DNA from: Acetofilamentum sp.
GTDB lineage: Bacteria > Bacteroidota > Bacteroidia > Bacteroidales > JAFGXI01
DNA: 8,604 nt
Direction: 5' to 3'
Assembly: GCA_020720565.1 (NCBI GenBank)
Contig: DYOK01000114.1
Coordinates: 1 to 8,604, forward strand
Part shown: positions 1-7,715 of the stretch, piece by piece
How the letters are laid out: the number at the start of each line of letters is the position of its first letter
Position numbering within the stretch: position 1 is the first letter of the stretch
Translations under genes and position numbers: made by a program
Notes under the pieces: generated by a model
What the model was told of the DNA's origin: nothing
Seen by the model: the letters and a program-made list of their open reading frames with translations, nothing else
Database searches by the model: none

Positions 1-3
1 ATT

Positions 4-1614
4 TTAAAGGTATTGTTTGGTTATTTTTTTATCTTTTACAGTAAAGACAACCGGTTTATAAACCAATTCTCTTTCGTTTTGCTCGTGCCGATGAATTTCT
101 GTTGTTTGCAATTGAACTTCGTTTCCCCACAAAAATCCTATGGCCATTAATGTATCAGGAATAAAACTTTGTACCAATTGCTTTCCTTCGAATTGATGAA
201 TCAAATATAAATGCTCGTCGTCCGATTTCGCAATGTCTACATTAATGACAGGGGGATGATAAAGCGAGTCGAGCAGCATTTGTTTATAGTCTTCTGCTTT
301 TCGGCTTTTGACGTAATATTCGATGGTATTGCGCTGTTGATTGTATCGTTTACCAGTTACAAACAAATCGTGTTGGTTGACAAAATTTTGGTCGACAAAA
401 GTGTTTATCAGTGTAAAATCGGAAAAATATTTTCGAAGCGTAAAAATAGCGGACTTGCCTTTATCCAATTTTTGGTCAAAGTTTGCTTTTGCTTCGTATG
501 TTTTAAGTTTCTGAAATGCCCACGACATTTGCCCTTTGTTGGCCATGTCTTCGATATATTGAATCAAACGTAAACCAATGGCATATGGATTTAATCCAAC
601 TCTGCTTATCGAAGTAACACCCGCATTAATTTTGGCATAAGCAACTTCGTGTCCATGAATTCGGTCATCGGCTCTAAATAAGGTATCGTGCCAGTAACTT
701 GCCCATCCTTCGTTAATAATTTTGGTTCTAATTTGTGGATTAAAATACAAAGAAGTGTTTCGAACAATACTGATAATCGACTTCATCCATCTATTTTTTT
801 CGATATTGAGATGGTTAGAATGATTCATAATGTATTCGATAACATCGGGTTTAGGTTCGGGTTTAACGTTTTGATTATGTTGTAAATACTTTTCGTATCC
901 AGCCAAAAAACCCGCATGTTTTTCTTGAATGTACGAAAAAAACAATGTTTCTGCCACATTCACATCTTTTTCGAGCAACTCGTTGTAACGCGTAATTTCG
1001 TTAAATAATTCGTGATCTTTTACTTTAAGCTCTTCTTGTAAAAAAACTTGAAAGTAGTAATCTAATTTATGCGTAAGTGCCTTTTCAACTTGATAATTGT
1101 TTGTATTCAACTGTTGAAAATATCCCGAAAGATTATCGATAGCCCGTGCAAATTCGATTATGTAATCGACCCACCGTCCATGTTCTGTTCGCAAACTTGC
1201 GGTAAGTCGTTTATCGGAAAGTGCTTGCCCCACAAAATCATCGTTCCATGTGTTTTGAAACAAAGCATTGTTTTGGAAAAAATCGATGTGACCCAATACA
1301 TGATAAAAAATCATGACATTCAACCAATCGGGGTTATTGTCGTTGTAAAACGAAATAGCTGGCCTAGAATTAATTACAGTTTCGTATGGATTCGACGGAT
1401 AAACCTGATATTTGCCTTGTCCTTGTAAAACTTCGACATCGTGAACCCAATAGTCGTACAAAGTGGGAATCATCACCTTGGGCGAAAGCTCTATCATGTC
1501 TTTATTGGTTACAATATATTCGAGCGTTTCTTTTTGGAAGTCGAGTCCGGCTTTACGGGCAAGAACCTTACAGTCTTCCATTATTTTTTTGCTGTGCTGA
1601 TCGATCAGAATCAT
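4..1614 (-). CDS. spoVR: SpoVR/YcgB family protein
   Basis: A 536-residue protein of the SpoVR family (Bacillus SpoVR, E. coli YcgB; about 470-510 residues, so this one is slightly long). The family is linked to spore cortex formation in Bacillus and to stress or stationary phase elsewhere; its biochemical activity is unsettled. Visible family signatures are HVLGHIDFFQNN at residues 105-116, with the paired histidines H105 and H109, and KIINEGWASYWHD at 298-310, with N301, E302, W304 and H309. NPYAIGLRLIQYIEDM at 342-357 is also typical of the family. The His/Glu pattern resembles a metal site, but that is inference. There is no signal peptide or membrane segment, so it is probably cytoplasmic. 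The start ATG (1612-1614) lies 19 bases after the DUF444 stop codon, which supports co-transcription. The TAA stop is at 4-6, so no terminator is visible in the window. Family assignment is secure; molecular function is not. Confidence 0.95.
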   Translation of the reverse strand: MILIDQHSKKIMEDCKVLARKAGLDFQKETLEYIVTNKDMIELSPKVMIPTLYDYWVHDVEVLQGQGKYQVYPSNPYETVINSRPAISFYNDNNPDWLNVMIFYHVLGHIDFFQNNALFQNTWNDDFVGQALSDKRLTASLRTEHGRWVDYIIEFARAIDNLSGYFQQLNTNNYQVEKALTHKLDYYFQVFLQEELKVKDHELFNEITRYNELLEKDVNVAETLFFSYIQEKHAGFLAGYEKYLQHNQNVKPEPKPDVIEYIMNHSNHLNIEKNRWMKSIISIVRNTSLYFNPQIRTKIINEGWASYWHDTLFRADDRIHGHEVAYAKINAGVTSISRVGLNPYAIGLRLIQYIEDMANKGQMSWAFQKLKTYEAKANFDQKLDKGKSAIFTLRKYFSDFTLINTFVDQNFVNQHDLFVTGKRYNQQRNTIEYYVKSRKAEDYKQMLLDSLYHPPVINVDIAKSDDEHLYLIHQFEGKQLVQSFIPDTLMAIGFLWGNEVQLQTTEIHRHEQNERELVYKPVVFTVKDKKITKQYL

Positions 1615-1633
1615 GCCTTTAGTTTTTTTGGAT

Positions 1634-3013
1634 TTATTCTATTAGTTTTCTAATACCTTCTACCAAGCGATCTTCGCTCACACCACTCGACGAGAAAGCG
1701 TCCATTCGAATGTGATCGGGAAAAGTTTTAAGCATGTACGACGAATTAAGGTAATTTTCGATGGTCGTAGGTTTATCACCTGTCCAAGAATTTTTGGCGA
1801 TACTGATACCTATTCGATTCACTTTTCCGATAAGGTTTTTGAGACTTTCGAGTGCTTCTTTTCCGTCTGTTTCCCAGTCGTCGCCATCGGTTCCGTAAAA
1901 AATATACAAGTTGTACAATTTATCGAGTTGACCGTCGGCAATCATCTTTTCGACCAGTTTAAAAGCGGGGGCCACTTTAGTTCCTCCAGCAATATTCGAA
2001 CGGATATAAGTATAAAAGTCAGGGACTTCTTTGGCGTCGGTATCGTGCAAAATAAACCTATTTTCGACCCGGTTCTGATACTGATACATCAACCAACTGT
2101 ATATTAACAAATGTTGTGTACTGATGGCTTCTGTGGGTTCGCCTTGCATCGAGCCCGAATAGTCTCTAATAAAAAATACCAATGCTTGCGATTCGTATTC
2201 CTTTTCCTTAGCCATAATTCGGTAAACATGCTCTTTTGGGCTGATTATCAGATTAGTGACGTCGATTTCGCCTTGGTCGTTGTGAAGTCGATCTAAGAGA
2301 ATATTCTTTTTAATCAACTCTTTCATGGTGGCTTTTTTGTCGAGCAATTGACCAAAACCCTTATTGACATCTGTCAAATCGTAGGTGTATTTAACTAACG
2401 AACGCTTTTGTCCTTTGTCTTTAAGGTTCGGAAGTTTAAATTGTTCAGTAATCACCTTTCCCAAATCGAATGCTTCTTGCGAAATGTCATGACCCTCGCC
2501 ACCACCTTCGCCTGCTCCTTGACCTTCTCCTTCGCCTTGCTCGGGTTGAGCTTGTTGTTCGCCCAAAACATCGCCTTCTTGTTCGTCGCCTGTTCCTCCT
2601 GTCTGACCGAGGTCGTTAGGGTCTTCGCTTATTGAATTGTCGTGGTAGAATTTGGGTTCGGTAGTAGTGGGTACCACAATCACACGGCTTTCTTTGCCTT
2701 TGGCTGGTTTGACGAGTTTGCCTAAGCGAATTCGTTTTGGAAACCCATCGGCCAGACGTTTTTTATCCTGTTCCAGAAGGTCCTCTAGGGTTTTAAGCCA
2801 AACTCTTTTTTGCGGTTCGTTCCATTTTTGCAAATGGTTTAAATCGTTAAGAGCATACAAATAGTTGGGCATATATTGTCCATTTACAGTCGCTTCAAAT
2901 TCGATATTCCGAATCAGCAATTCGACTTGGCTGGCTTCTAAACCCAAATGTTCAAACTCTGCCTTTAACGCTTTATATTGTTCATTCATAAGCTGTTTTT
3001 CTATTAAGGTCAT
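1634..3013 (-). CDS. yeaH: DUF444/YeaH-like von Willebrand A domain protein
   Basis: A 459-residue cytoplasmic protein of the DUF444 (YeaH/YhbH) family, regular partner of PrkA and SpoVR. Residues 1-110 are a charged helical N-terminal region. Residues 135-178 are a flexible linker rich in Gly, Glu and Gln. The C-terminal half is a von Willebrand A fold with a metal-ion-dependent adhesion site: D284-Y-S286-G-S288, then T345 in AGGTKVAPAF, then D376 in YGTDGDDW. The downstream TDGDDW and the AKEV segment (327-330) match what is known of E. coli YeaH. VWA domains usually bind partner proteins through a metal, so a scaffold or adaptor role for the AAA+ protein PrkA is inferred, by analogy with MoxR/VWA pairs. 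The first ATG is used here; Met9 is an alternative. The gene lies 144 bases after prkA and 19 bases before spoVR. Confidence 0.93.
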   Translation of the reverse strand: MTLIEKQLMNEQYKALKAEFEHLGLEASQVELLIRNIEFEATVNGQYMPNYLYALNDLNHLQKWNEPQKRVWLKTLEDLLEQDKKRLADGFPKRIRLGKLVKPAKGKESRVIVVPTTTEPKFYHDNSISEDPNDLGQTGGTGDEQEGDVLGEQQAQPEQGEGEGQGAGEGGGEGHDISQEAFDLGKVITEQFKLPNLKDKGQKRSLVKYTYDLTDVNKGFGQLLDKKATMKELIKKNILLDRLHNDQGEIDVTNLIISPKEHVYRIMAKEKEYESQALVFFIRDYSGSMQGEPTEAISTQHLLIYSWLMYQYQNRVENRFILHDTDAKEVPDFYTYIRSNIAGGTKVAPAFKLVEKMIADGQLDKLYNLYIFYGTDGDDWETDGKEALESLKNLIGKVNRIGISIAKNSWTGDKPTTIENYLNSSYMLKTFPDHIRMDAFSSSGVSEDRLVEGIRKLIE

Positions 3014-3157
3014 TGACCTGTATAATAAATGTCAACCATTTGATATTCAATATTTTAATATCTAAAAATGTGTTGAAACAAGCTCTTAGATTTGTAAAAT
3101 CTGAGTTTGTAATATTCTAAGTACTTAATCATATTGACTTTAAGTTAATTTTTACAA
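3014..3157. other. prkA-DUF444 intergenic gap with weak hairpins
   Basis: This 144-base AT-rich gap is the only long spacer in the operon. An imperfect hairpin is visible at 3085-3105 (CTTAGATTT, loop GTA, AAATCTGAG; one G-U pair on the plus strand, which becomes a C-A mismatch in the minus-strand transcript). A second, at 3144-3162 (GTTAATT, loop TTTAC, AATTAAC), covers the prkA stop codon. Neither is followed by a T run on the minus strand, so they do not look like intrinsic terminators. No TAnnTTTG-type promoter was seen on the minus strand. The spacer could hold an mRNA processing site or an unrecognised internal promoter. Confidence 0.35.
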
Positions 3158-5221
3158 TTAACCTGCATCGTCTTGTGTACAGAAATATTCTATGGTTTTA
3201 GTGGCACAAGTTTTACAATAGCCCAGTTTTTCGGTCATGGTATTAATCATTCTACTGTATAGTTTTTGGTTTTCGTCGTTGGTACGATTCGACAATGCTC
3301 CAACCAAACTACCAGCACCTGCAATATCCGATTTTAATCTTACATCGGTTACGGCTTTTACTAAGTCGTTGTTATCCATAAAATTATAATTAGAATCTTG
3401 CATCATTTTCTGACCATAAATTTTCGAAATAGTGGTACGGAAGCTTTGCTTTTGTTCGTTGGTTTTTAAACCCAAGCGCGATTCTACACTGTCGATATAA
3501 GTTTCGTCGATTTTAATGGCGTGAATTTTACCAGTTTGAGGATCTTTGTATGTCCATATTTTATCGGCTCCAATATTTTTTGCATCGATACCTATAATCA
3601 TGTTCACATAACTGAGCACATCTTTTTCGATGGCTTCGGGTTCGTCCATGTAAGCATTAAAAATGGTTTTCATGACGTTTTTGCGATGCAAACTTTTAGC
3701 TATCTTTAAGTCTTCGAGGTACTTAATGCGATCGTTCGAATCTTGTACATAGTCTAAGATGACATTTTCGAGTGCTACAAATACATCGCCTGCATACATG
3801 CATTCACCTTCTTGAGTTTCAGATTTTTCGAGAAGCACTTGCAATGTACGACCTAAATTACGATGCCCCAATCCTTTTTGTCCAAAACGCTTGGTAATAT
3901 CAGGGTCGCGGTTTAAATCGTCAATAACTTCGGCTAAAGTTTTGATGCTTTTTTCCCCTGCAACTTCGCCTGCAGCTAATTTCATCATTTCAATCGGATT
4001 TAATTTGTCCGATTTTGGCATTCTAGACAGGGCAATAGCTGTAGAAACTGCATAGTTTAGATTGGGGTCGATATGCAATTTTCGTCCTGTAAAAACAGTC
4101 TTTTCGTTGCTGCCAATGGCATAGTCGGTTAACACTTGTTGCAAGTTGTAATCTGTATTGTGCGACATGTACGACAGGCGACATCTGTCGATGATTGGAG
4201 CCTCTTCGCGTTCGTCTTGGAAGCGAGAGAACTCTGCATTGTTACTGGTTGCAATAATGAGTGTGTCGAGTGGCCATTTGTACCCTTCTAAGTCGATGGT
4301 TCTGTTTTGAATCACACCTAAATATATCTGGATAAGGTCTTTTTTGTTTTTAAATACCTCGTCGGCAAAATGAATACCTCCGCCGGCAACACGTGCCAAT
4401 GCACCTCTACGCAAATCGAAGCGGTAAGGGTTATTGGTGTCGGTAATATGAAGCAATCGGGTTATAGATTCTTCGCCCAATAAATCGACTGCAGACGAAG
4501 TAATTTTATCTTTAGCCGCATATTTACCGGTAAGCGTCCCTCTGGTTTCGCTAATAGGAATTGGAATAATTTCGATAAAATCCATAATTTTTTCGATATC
4601 GCCTTGACAGAAGTCTTTTATTTCGGTGAGCATATAGTCGGTACATGCACCTAAAGGACGATAGTTTTTATAGATTTGATCCAATTGACGGTCTTTTGCC
4701 CCCAATTTCGAGATAAATTTCAAGCTGTCGTTTGGGTTATCGAATAGGTTCATAGCCAAAACCATTGGATCTTCGTATGTTTGCGATTCTGCGTAGCTAA
4801 TTTTACCATAGTTGCCTAATTTGTCGAGATTGGTAAATCGAAACGTAAACCGTCTATTGGCCTCAAGCGAAATGAAGTCGCGATAGATTTTATTGAGGTA
4901 ATCGACAAAGTATGTTTTTCCATTTCCTGGCTCTCCAATTAAAACAAAAGCCATTTCTTTCGAAGATCCCCCTTCGCTGGCGTCTTTTACAAAAGATACG
5001 AAACTATTAATTTCGTCGTACATGCCAACCAAATGCCGCTTACCTTGTCGAAATACTTTAAAATCGTAGGTCGATTTCCCATTGACATTAATTTTACTGA
5101 TCATCTCTGGATTACCCAGAATCATTCTGGTGAGCGATTGAAATACATTTTCGAATTTTCTATTACCTTTGATTACAGATTGAACATGTAATTCAAGAGC
5201 ATTGTTACTTTTTGTAGCCAT
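3158..5221 (-). CDS. prkA: PrkA-type AAA+ protein (YeaG family)
   Basis: A 687-residue protein of the PrkA/YeaG family, slightly longer than the roughly 630-645 residues of the Bacillus and E. coli proteins. Residues 90-350 form the AAA+ module: Walker A GEPGNGKT at 96-103 (K102, T103), Walker B with the acidic pair D287-E288 in GIHFADEVF, sensor-1 asparagines in ATSNNAEF (324-331), and candidate arginine fingers R338 and R346. The rest, about 400-687, corresponds to the PrkA C-terminal domain that gave the family its 'serine protein kinase' name. Whether that domain is a kinase or the protein is mainly an AAA+ ATPase or protease is debated. The tail has C669-x2-C672 and C681. This is the first gene of the prkA-DUF444-spoVR unit. 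The start ATG (5219-5221) is followed by a normal N-terminus, and no longer start is evident. No convincing sigma-A-type promoter was found in the 76-base gap upstream. Confidence 0.95.
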   Translation of the reverse strand: MATKSNNALELHVQSVIKGNRKFENVFQSLTRMILGNPEMISKINVNGKSTYDFKVFRQGKRHLVGMYDEINSFVSFVKDASEGGSSKEMAFVLIGEPGNGKTYFVDYLNKIYRDFISLEANRRFTFRFTNLDKLGNYGKISYAESQTYEDPMVLAMNLFDNPNDSLKFISKLGAKDRQLDQIYKNYRPLGACTDYMLTEIKDFCQGDIEKIMDFIEIIPIPISETRGTLTGKYAAKDKITSSAVDLLGEESITRLLHITDTNNPYRFDLRRGALARVAGGGIHFADEVFKNKKDLIQIYLGVIQNRTIDLEGYKWPLDTLIIATSNNAEFSRFQDEREEAPIIDRCRLSYMSHNTDYNLQQVLTDYAIGSNEKTVFTGRKLHIDPNLNYAVSTAIALSRMPKSDKLNPIEMMKLAAGEVAGEKSIKTLAEVIDDLNRDPDITKRFGQKGLGHRNLGRTLQVLLEKSETQEGECMYAGDVFVALENVILDYVQDSNDRIKYLEDLKIAKSLHRKNVMKTIFNAYMDEPEAIEKDVLSYVNMIIGIDAKNIGADKIWTYKDPQTGKIHAIKIDETYIDSVESRLGLKTNEQKQSFRTTISKIYGQKMMQDSNYNFMDNNDLVKAVTDVRLKSDIAGAGSLVGALSNRTNDENQKLYSRMINTMTEKLGYCKTCATKTIEYFCTQDDAG

Positions 5222-5297
5222 GATTTTTTGTTTTTTATAGGGTTCTATACGTAGTATTACTTAAATAAGTTTACAATAATTCGAAAGTTATAAAAAA

Positions 5298-5816
5298 ATG
5301 TTGAATATTGAAGAAGTTTTGACTGAAAATTTCCCAAATTTAAAGGAACGTGCCATGAATCATATAAAGGCACAGCCCAATTTATTTGACGATTTAATGC
5401 AGGCCGCTTTAGGCGAAAAACAACCCGTAGGTTGGCGTGCTGCATGGGTTGCTGCCGAAATTATCAAAAAAAACAAAGATTTTAAAACAATTTTCGAAAC
5501 CTATATCGACGAAATTATCGATAAATTGGAACAATTTAAGAGTGGGGGACAGAAAAGAGAGTTTTTAAAGGCTTTACTTTTATTTAAGATCAAAGAAGAA
5601 AAACTTGGGTTTTTAATTAATCTATGCTTTAATTGGCTACAAAATCCAAAAGTGGATGCTGCCATTAGAGTCCATGCCATGCAGCATATTTATAATTTGT
5701 CGAAAAAAGAACCCGATTTATTGGTTGAACTCAATGCAATATTAGAAGATTTATATGAAAATGAAAATGCTGGTTTTCAATCGAGAGCCCGAAAAATTTT
5801 GGCACAAAAAAAATAG
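5298..5816 (+). CDS. HEAT-repeat-like small helical protein
   Basis: A 172-residue protein of unknown function, predicted to be almost entirely alpha-helical and soluble, with no signal peptide or membrane segment. Helix pairs with HEAT/ARM-like spacing can be seen: residues 26-58 (containing GWRAAWVAAEI at 45-55), 63-93 (ending GGQKREFLKALL), 103-134 (with AAIRVHAMQHIYNL at 121-134) and 140-168 (ending FQSRARKILAQ). The recurring 'R-A/E-x-A-x-x-I/L' helices fit a small alpha-solenoid, a scaffold for protein binding. Similar short HEAT-like hypothetical proteins are common in Bacteroidota. It is transcribed away from prkA across a 76-base gap. A weak -7-like element (TAAGTTTA, 5266-5273) lies 24 bases before the start, without a clear -33 box. 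A terminator overlaps its stop codon. No catalytic motif is visible. Confidence 0.8.
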   Translation: MLNIEEVLTENFPNLKERAMNHIKAQPNLFDDLMQAALGEKQPVGWRAAWVAAEIIKKNKDFKTIFETYIDEIIDKLEQFKSGGQKREFLKALLLFKIKEEKLGFLINLCFNWLQNPKVDAAIRVHAMQHIYNLSKKEPDLLVELNAILEDLYENENAGFQSRARKILAQKK

Positions 5817-5842
5817 CGATTTAATGAAAACGCTATTTTTTT
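5806..5842. terminator. bidirectional intrinsic terminator
   Basis: The stem AAAAAAAATAGCG (5806-5818) pairs with CGCTATTTTTTT (5831-5842) around a 12-base loop, and ends in T runs in both directions. The stop codon TAG of the HEAT-like gene (5814-5816) lies inside the left arm. The structure sits between that gene and the convergent ferritin gene, so it can terminate both. Confidence 0.8.
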
Positions 5843-5858
5843 AGAATGAATTATTTTT

Positions 5859-6347
5859 TTATGCTTTAGGTCTAAGACTCATAATATCTCTATCGAATTG
5901 GTACATGTTTTCTTTACCTAGCAATTTTAATTTGTCAAGAATTCGTTGTACAGAACCTTCTTCTTCAATTTGCTCGTTCACAAAGAATTGCAACCAATTT
6001 TGTGTGGTATAATCTTTTTCTTTTGCACAAACTTCGACACACTCAATAATCGAAGTCGATATAAATTGTTCGTGAGTAAGTACTTCTTCGAAAAGTTTTT
6101 GAACCGATTTAAAATCGGCGGGTGGTTCGTTAACAGCACCAATTATCGATTTACCGCCTCGTTCGTTGACGTAACGTACAAATTTGAGCATATGGATTCG
6201 TTCTTCTTCAGCTTGAGCGTATAGCCAGTCGGCTACTCCAGCCAATCCGTTTGTTTCTGACCAAATGGCCATCGAAAGGTATAAATTGGCACTAAACTCC
6301 TCGCGTTCTATTTGTCGGTTGAGAATGGTCTCTACTTTTTTATTCAT
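5859..6347 (-). CDS. ftnA: Ferritin (non-heme, FtnA type)
   Basis: A 162-residue bacterial ferritin, full length for the family. It would assemble into a 24-subunit cytoplasmic shell that oxidises Fe(II) and stores Fe(III) as a mineral core. Ferroxidase-centre residues are all present: E17 in REEF, Y23, E49-x-x-H52 in EEERIH, E93 in THEQF, Q126 and the acidic cluster E128-E130 in NEQIEEE. No heme-ligand methionine of the bacterioferritin type is evident at the expected place, so FtnA rather than Bfr is preferred. The start ATG (6345-6347) gives the usual MNKK-x-ETILN N-terminus. The gene follows the dehydrogenase by 48 bases on the same strand with no visible terminator between them, so co-transcription is possible. 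Its own promoter was not recognised. It ends facing the shared terminator at 5806-5842. Confidence 0.95.
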   Translation of the reverse strand: MNKKVETILNRQIEREEFSANLYLSMAIWSETNGLAGVADWLYAQAEEERIHMLKFVRYVNERGGKSIIGAVNEPPADFKSVQKLFEEVLTHEQFISTSIIECVEVCAKEKDYTTQNWLQFFVNEQIEEEGSVQRILDKLKLLGKENMYQFDRDIMSLRPKA

Positions 6348-6395
6348 GATATAGTATATTAAGTGTTTTTTGATGTTTTAAAATTAATCTAGGGG

Positions 6396-7613
6396 CTATT
6401 CTTGTTCGATAAAATGCTGTAAATATTTAAAGGGTTCATTTAGTTTGCCCTCTAAAGTTGTAATGGACGCCCTGTAAATGACTCCTTTGTCGTCGGAACC
6501 AAATAGATAGGGGAAAACGCGGTCGAGCAAACCTTGCCCGAAATCGTCAGATGCGTTTCTGGGAAGTTCTCCAGGTAAATTATCGACAGCCATCACAGTT
6601 AATGCATTCGGTTCGAAAGCACCTATTTCTTGGGCCTGTTTAATATCAAACCCGTATAGTGGTTCTGCGATAGTTGAGGCACGAACGGTCGATGGGATAG
6701 GGCCATTGACATCGCAACTGACGTCGGCAATAATTTTCATGCTAAAATCAGATTCTCGCATATCGTCGATACTCATAAAAACAGGAGACTTTTCGTCCCA
6801 AAAGTGACAGGCAATAAATAAATCGGCTGTTTTGGAGTAAGGTTTGAAAATTGAATTGTGTTGGCAAGGATGTTTGATAAAATATTTAAAATCGAAAGGC
6901 AGTCCATCTTTACGTTCTAAGTATTGCCAAGGGTCGATTTGAGCATAAACAGGTTGGTTATAAGACTTGGTTAAGAAATGTTGTGCACTCACTTTTTCGA
7001 TAAGGCTCAATTCGTCGAGAATTTCCATCGCTCCATGAGCCACACGACCACCGCCAGTTATTAAAATTTTAATGGGGTCGAGTTTTACTTTTTTGATTTC
7101 TTGCTTCAGCTCATTTAAATCGAGGCATTCGTGGGCACGTTTAAGAGTGAATTTCTTGGTTTTTAAGCCATAAGCCCAGAGCGAGTTATAAGCACCCACT
7201 AAACCAGCCCATCGGCCAAATGCGACCAATCTGACGCCACTTTCGTCGGTAAGGTATTCGTGATCGATAATTTGAATTTTCTTTTCGAGCAAATGCTTTA
7301 GTAGTTTTCTATTGTAAACTTGTTCTTTAGCGGTATGAGAGAAAAAAAGATACTTTTTGTTTGGAATAAGGTGATCGAGTGCCACTTCTTTTACGCCAAG
7401 TAGAATATCGCAGTCGTTAATATGCTCCACTACACTCAATCCCTGCTCGATATACTCGTGATCTTTATAACATCTGATATCGGAACTTTGAATCAAAAGC
7501 TCAACGTTAGGATAAGTTTCTGTTAGAGTTTTTGCCTCTAAAGGACTAAGAACCACACGCTTGTCTGGTGGGAATTTGGTTTCGCGAAGTACGCCTACTT
7601 TAATTTTCTCCAT
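6396..7613 (-). CDS. LYS1-like saccharopine/alanine dehydrogenase-family oxidoreductase
   Basis: A 405-residue NAD(P)-dependent dehydrogenase of the AlaDH/PNT superfamily, closest by motif to yeast-type saccharopine dehydrogenase (LYS1, 373 residues). The N-terminal catalytic domain has ETKFPPDKRVVLSP (11-24), K75 in GVKEV and H93 in FSHTAKEQ. These two align with the catalytic lysine and histidine of yeast LYS1 (K77 and H96). AFGRWAGLVGAYN at 131-143 is another family block. The nucleotide-binding domain has ITGGGRVAHGAMEIL (185-199), then IADVSCDVNGPIPST (295-309) and the C-terminal signature VDNLPGELPRNASDDF (343-358). The substrate cannot be told from sequence: saccharopine, alanine or another amino or oxo acid is possible. 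Compared with LYS1 it has a longer stretch between the nucleotide-binding loop and the C-terminal block (about 212-262). It is cytoplasmic, sits directly upstream of ferritin and is divergent from ssrA. It is often annotated in Bacteroidota as 'alanine dehydrogenase', which may be too specific. Confidence 0.85.
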   Translation of the reverse strand: MEKIKVGVLRETKFPPDKRVVLSPLEAKTLTETYPNVELLIQSSDIRCYKDHEYIEQGLSVVEHINDCDILLGVKEVALDHLIPNKKYLFFSHTAKEQVYNRKLLKHLLEKKIQIIDHEYLTDESGVRLVAFGRWAGLVGAYNSLWAYGLKTKKFTLKRAHECLDLNELKQEIKKVKLDPIKILITGGGRVAHGAMEILDELSLIEKVSAQHFLTKSYNQPVYAQIDPWQYLERKDGLPFDFKYFIKHPCQHNSIFKPYSKTADLFIACHFWDEKSPVFMSIDDMRESDFSMKIIADVSCDVNGPIPSTVRASTIAEPLYGFDIKQAQEIGAFEPNALTVMAVDNLPGELPRNASDDFGQGLLDRVFPYLFGSDDKGVIYRASITTLEGKLNEPFKYLQHFIEQE

Positions 7614-7660
7614 GCTCTGTATCTGTTTTGTTTTTAAACCTACTAAATTAGAATGTTTTA

Positions 7661-7691
7661 TTGACTTGTATGAATAATTTTAGTAACTTTG
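7661..7691 (+). promoter_or_regulatory. ssrA promoter, Bacteroidota sigma type
   Basis: A -33 element TTG (7661-7663) is followed after 20 bases by TAACTTTG (7684-7691), an exact match to the Bacteroidota -7 consensus TAnnTTTG. Transcription would begin near 7697, leaving a leader of about 20 bases before the mature tmRNA 5' end at 7716, to be removed by RNase P. Confidence 0.75.
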
Positions 7692-7715
7692 CGAAGTTGT
7701 TTTACAACATTATTT

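Noticed and set aside
4..5221. Sporulation locus
   Set aside because: SpoVR and PrkA are named from Bacillus, but the same genes occur widely in non-sporulating bacteria and no other sporulation gene is present.
5257..5445. Minus-strand 62-codon frame opposite the HEAT-like gene
   Set aside because: It lies antisense to a well-supported gene and has no recognisable motif.
7635..7642. TAGGTTTA on the minus strand as a promoter for the dehydrogenase
   Set aside because: It matches the -7 consensus only in part and no TTG element lies at the right distance upstream.
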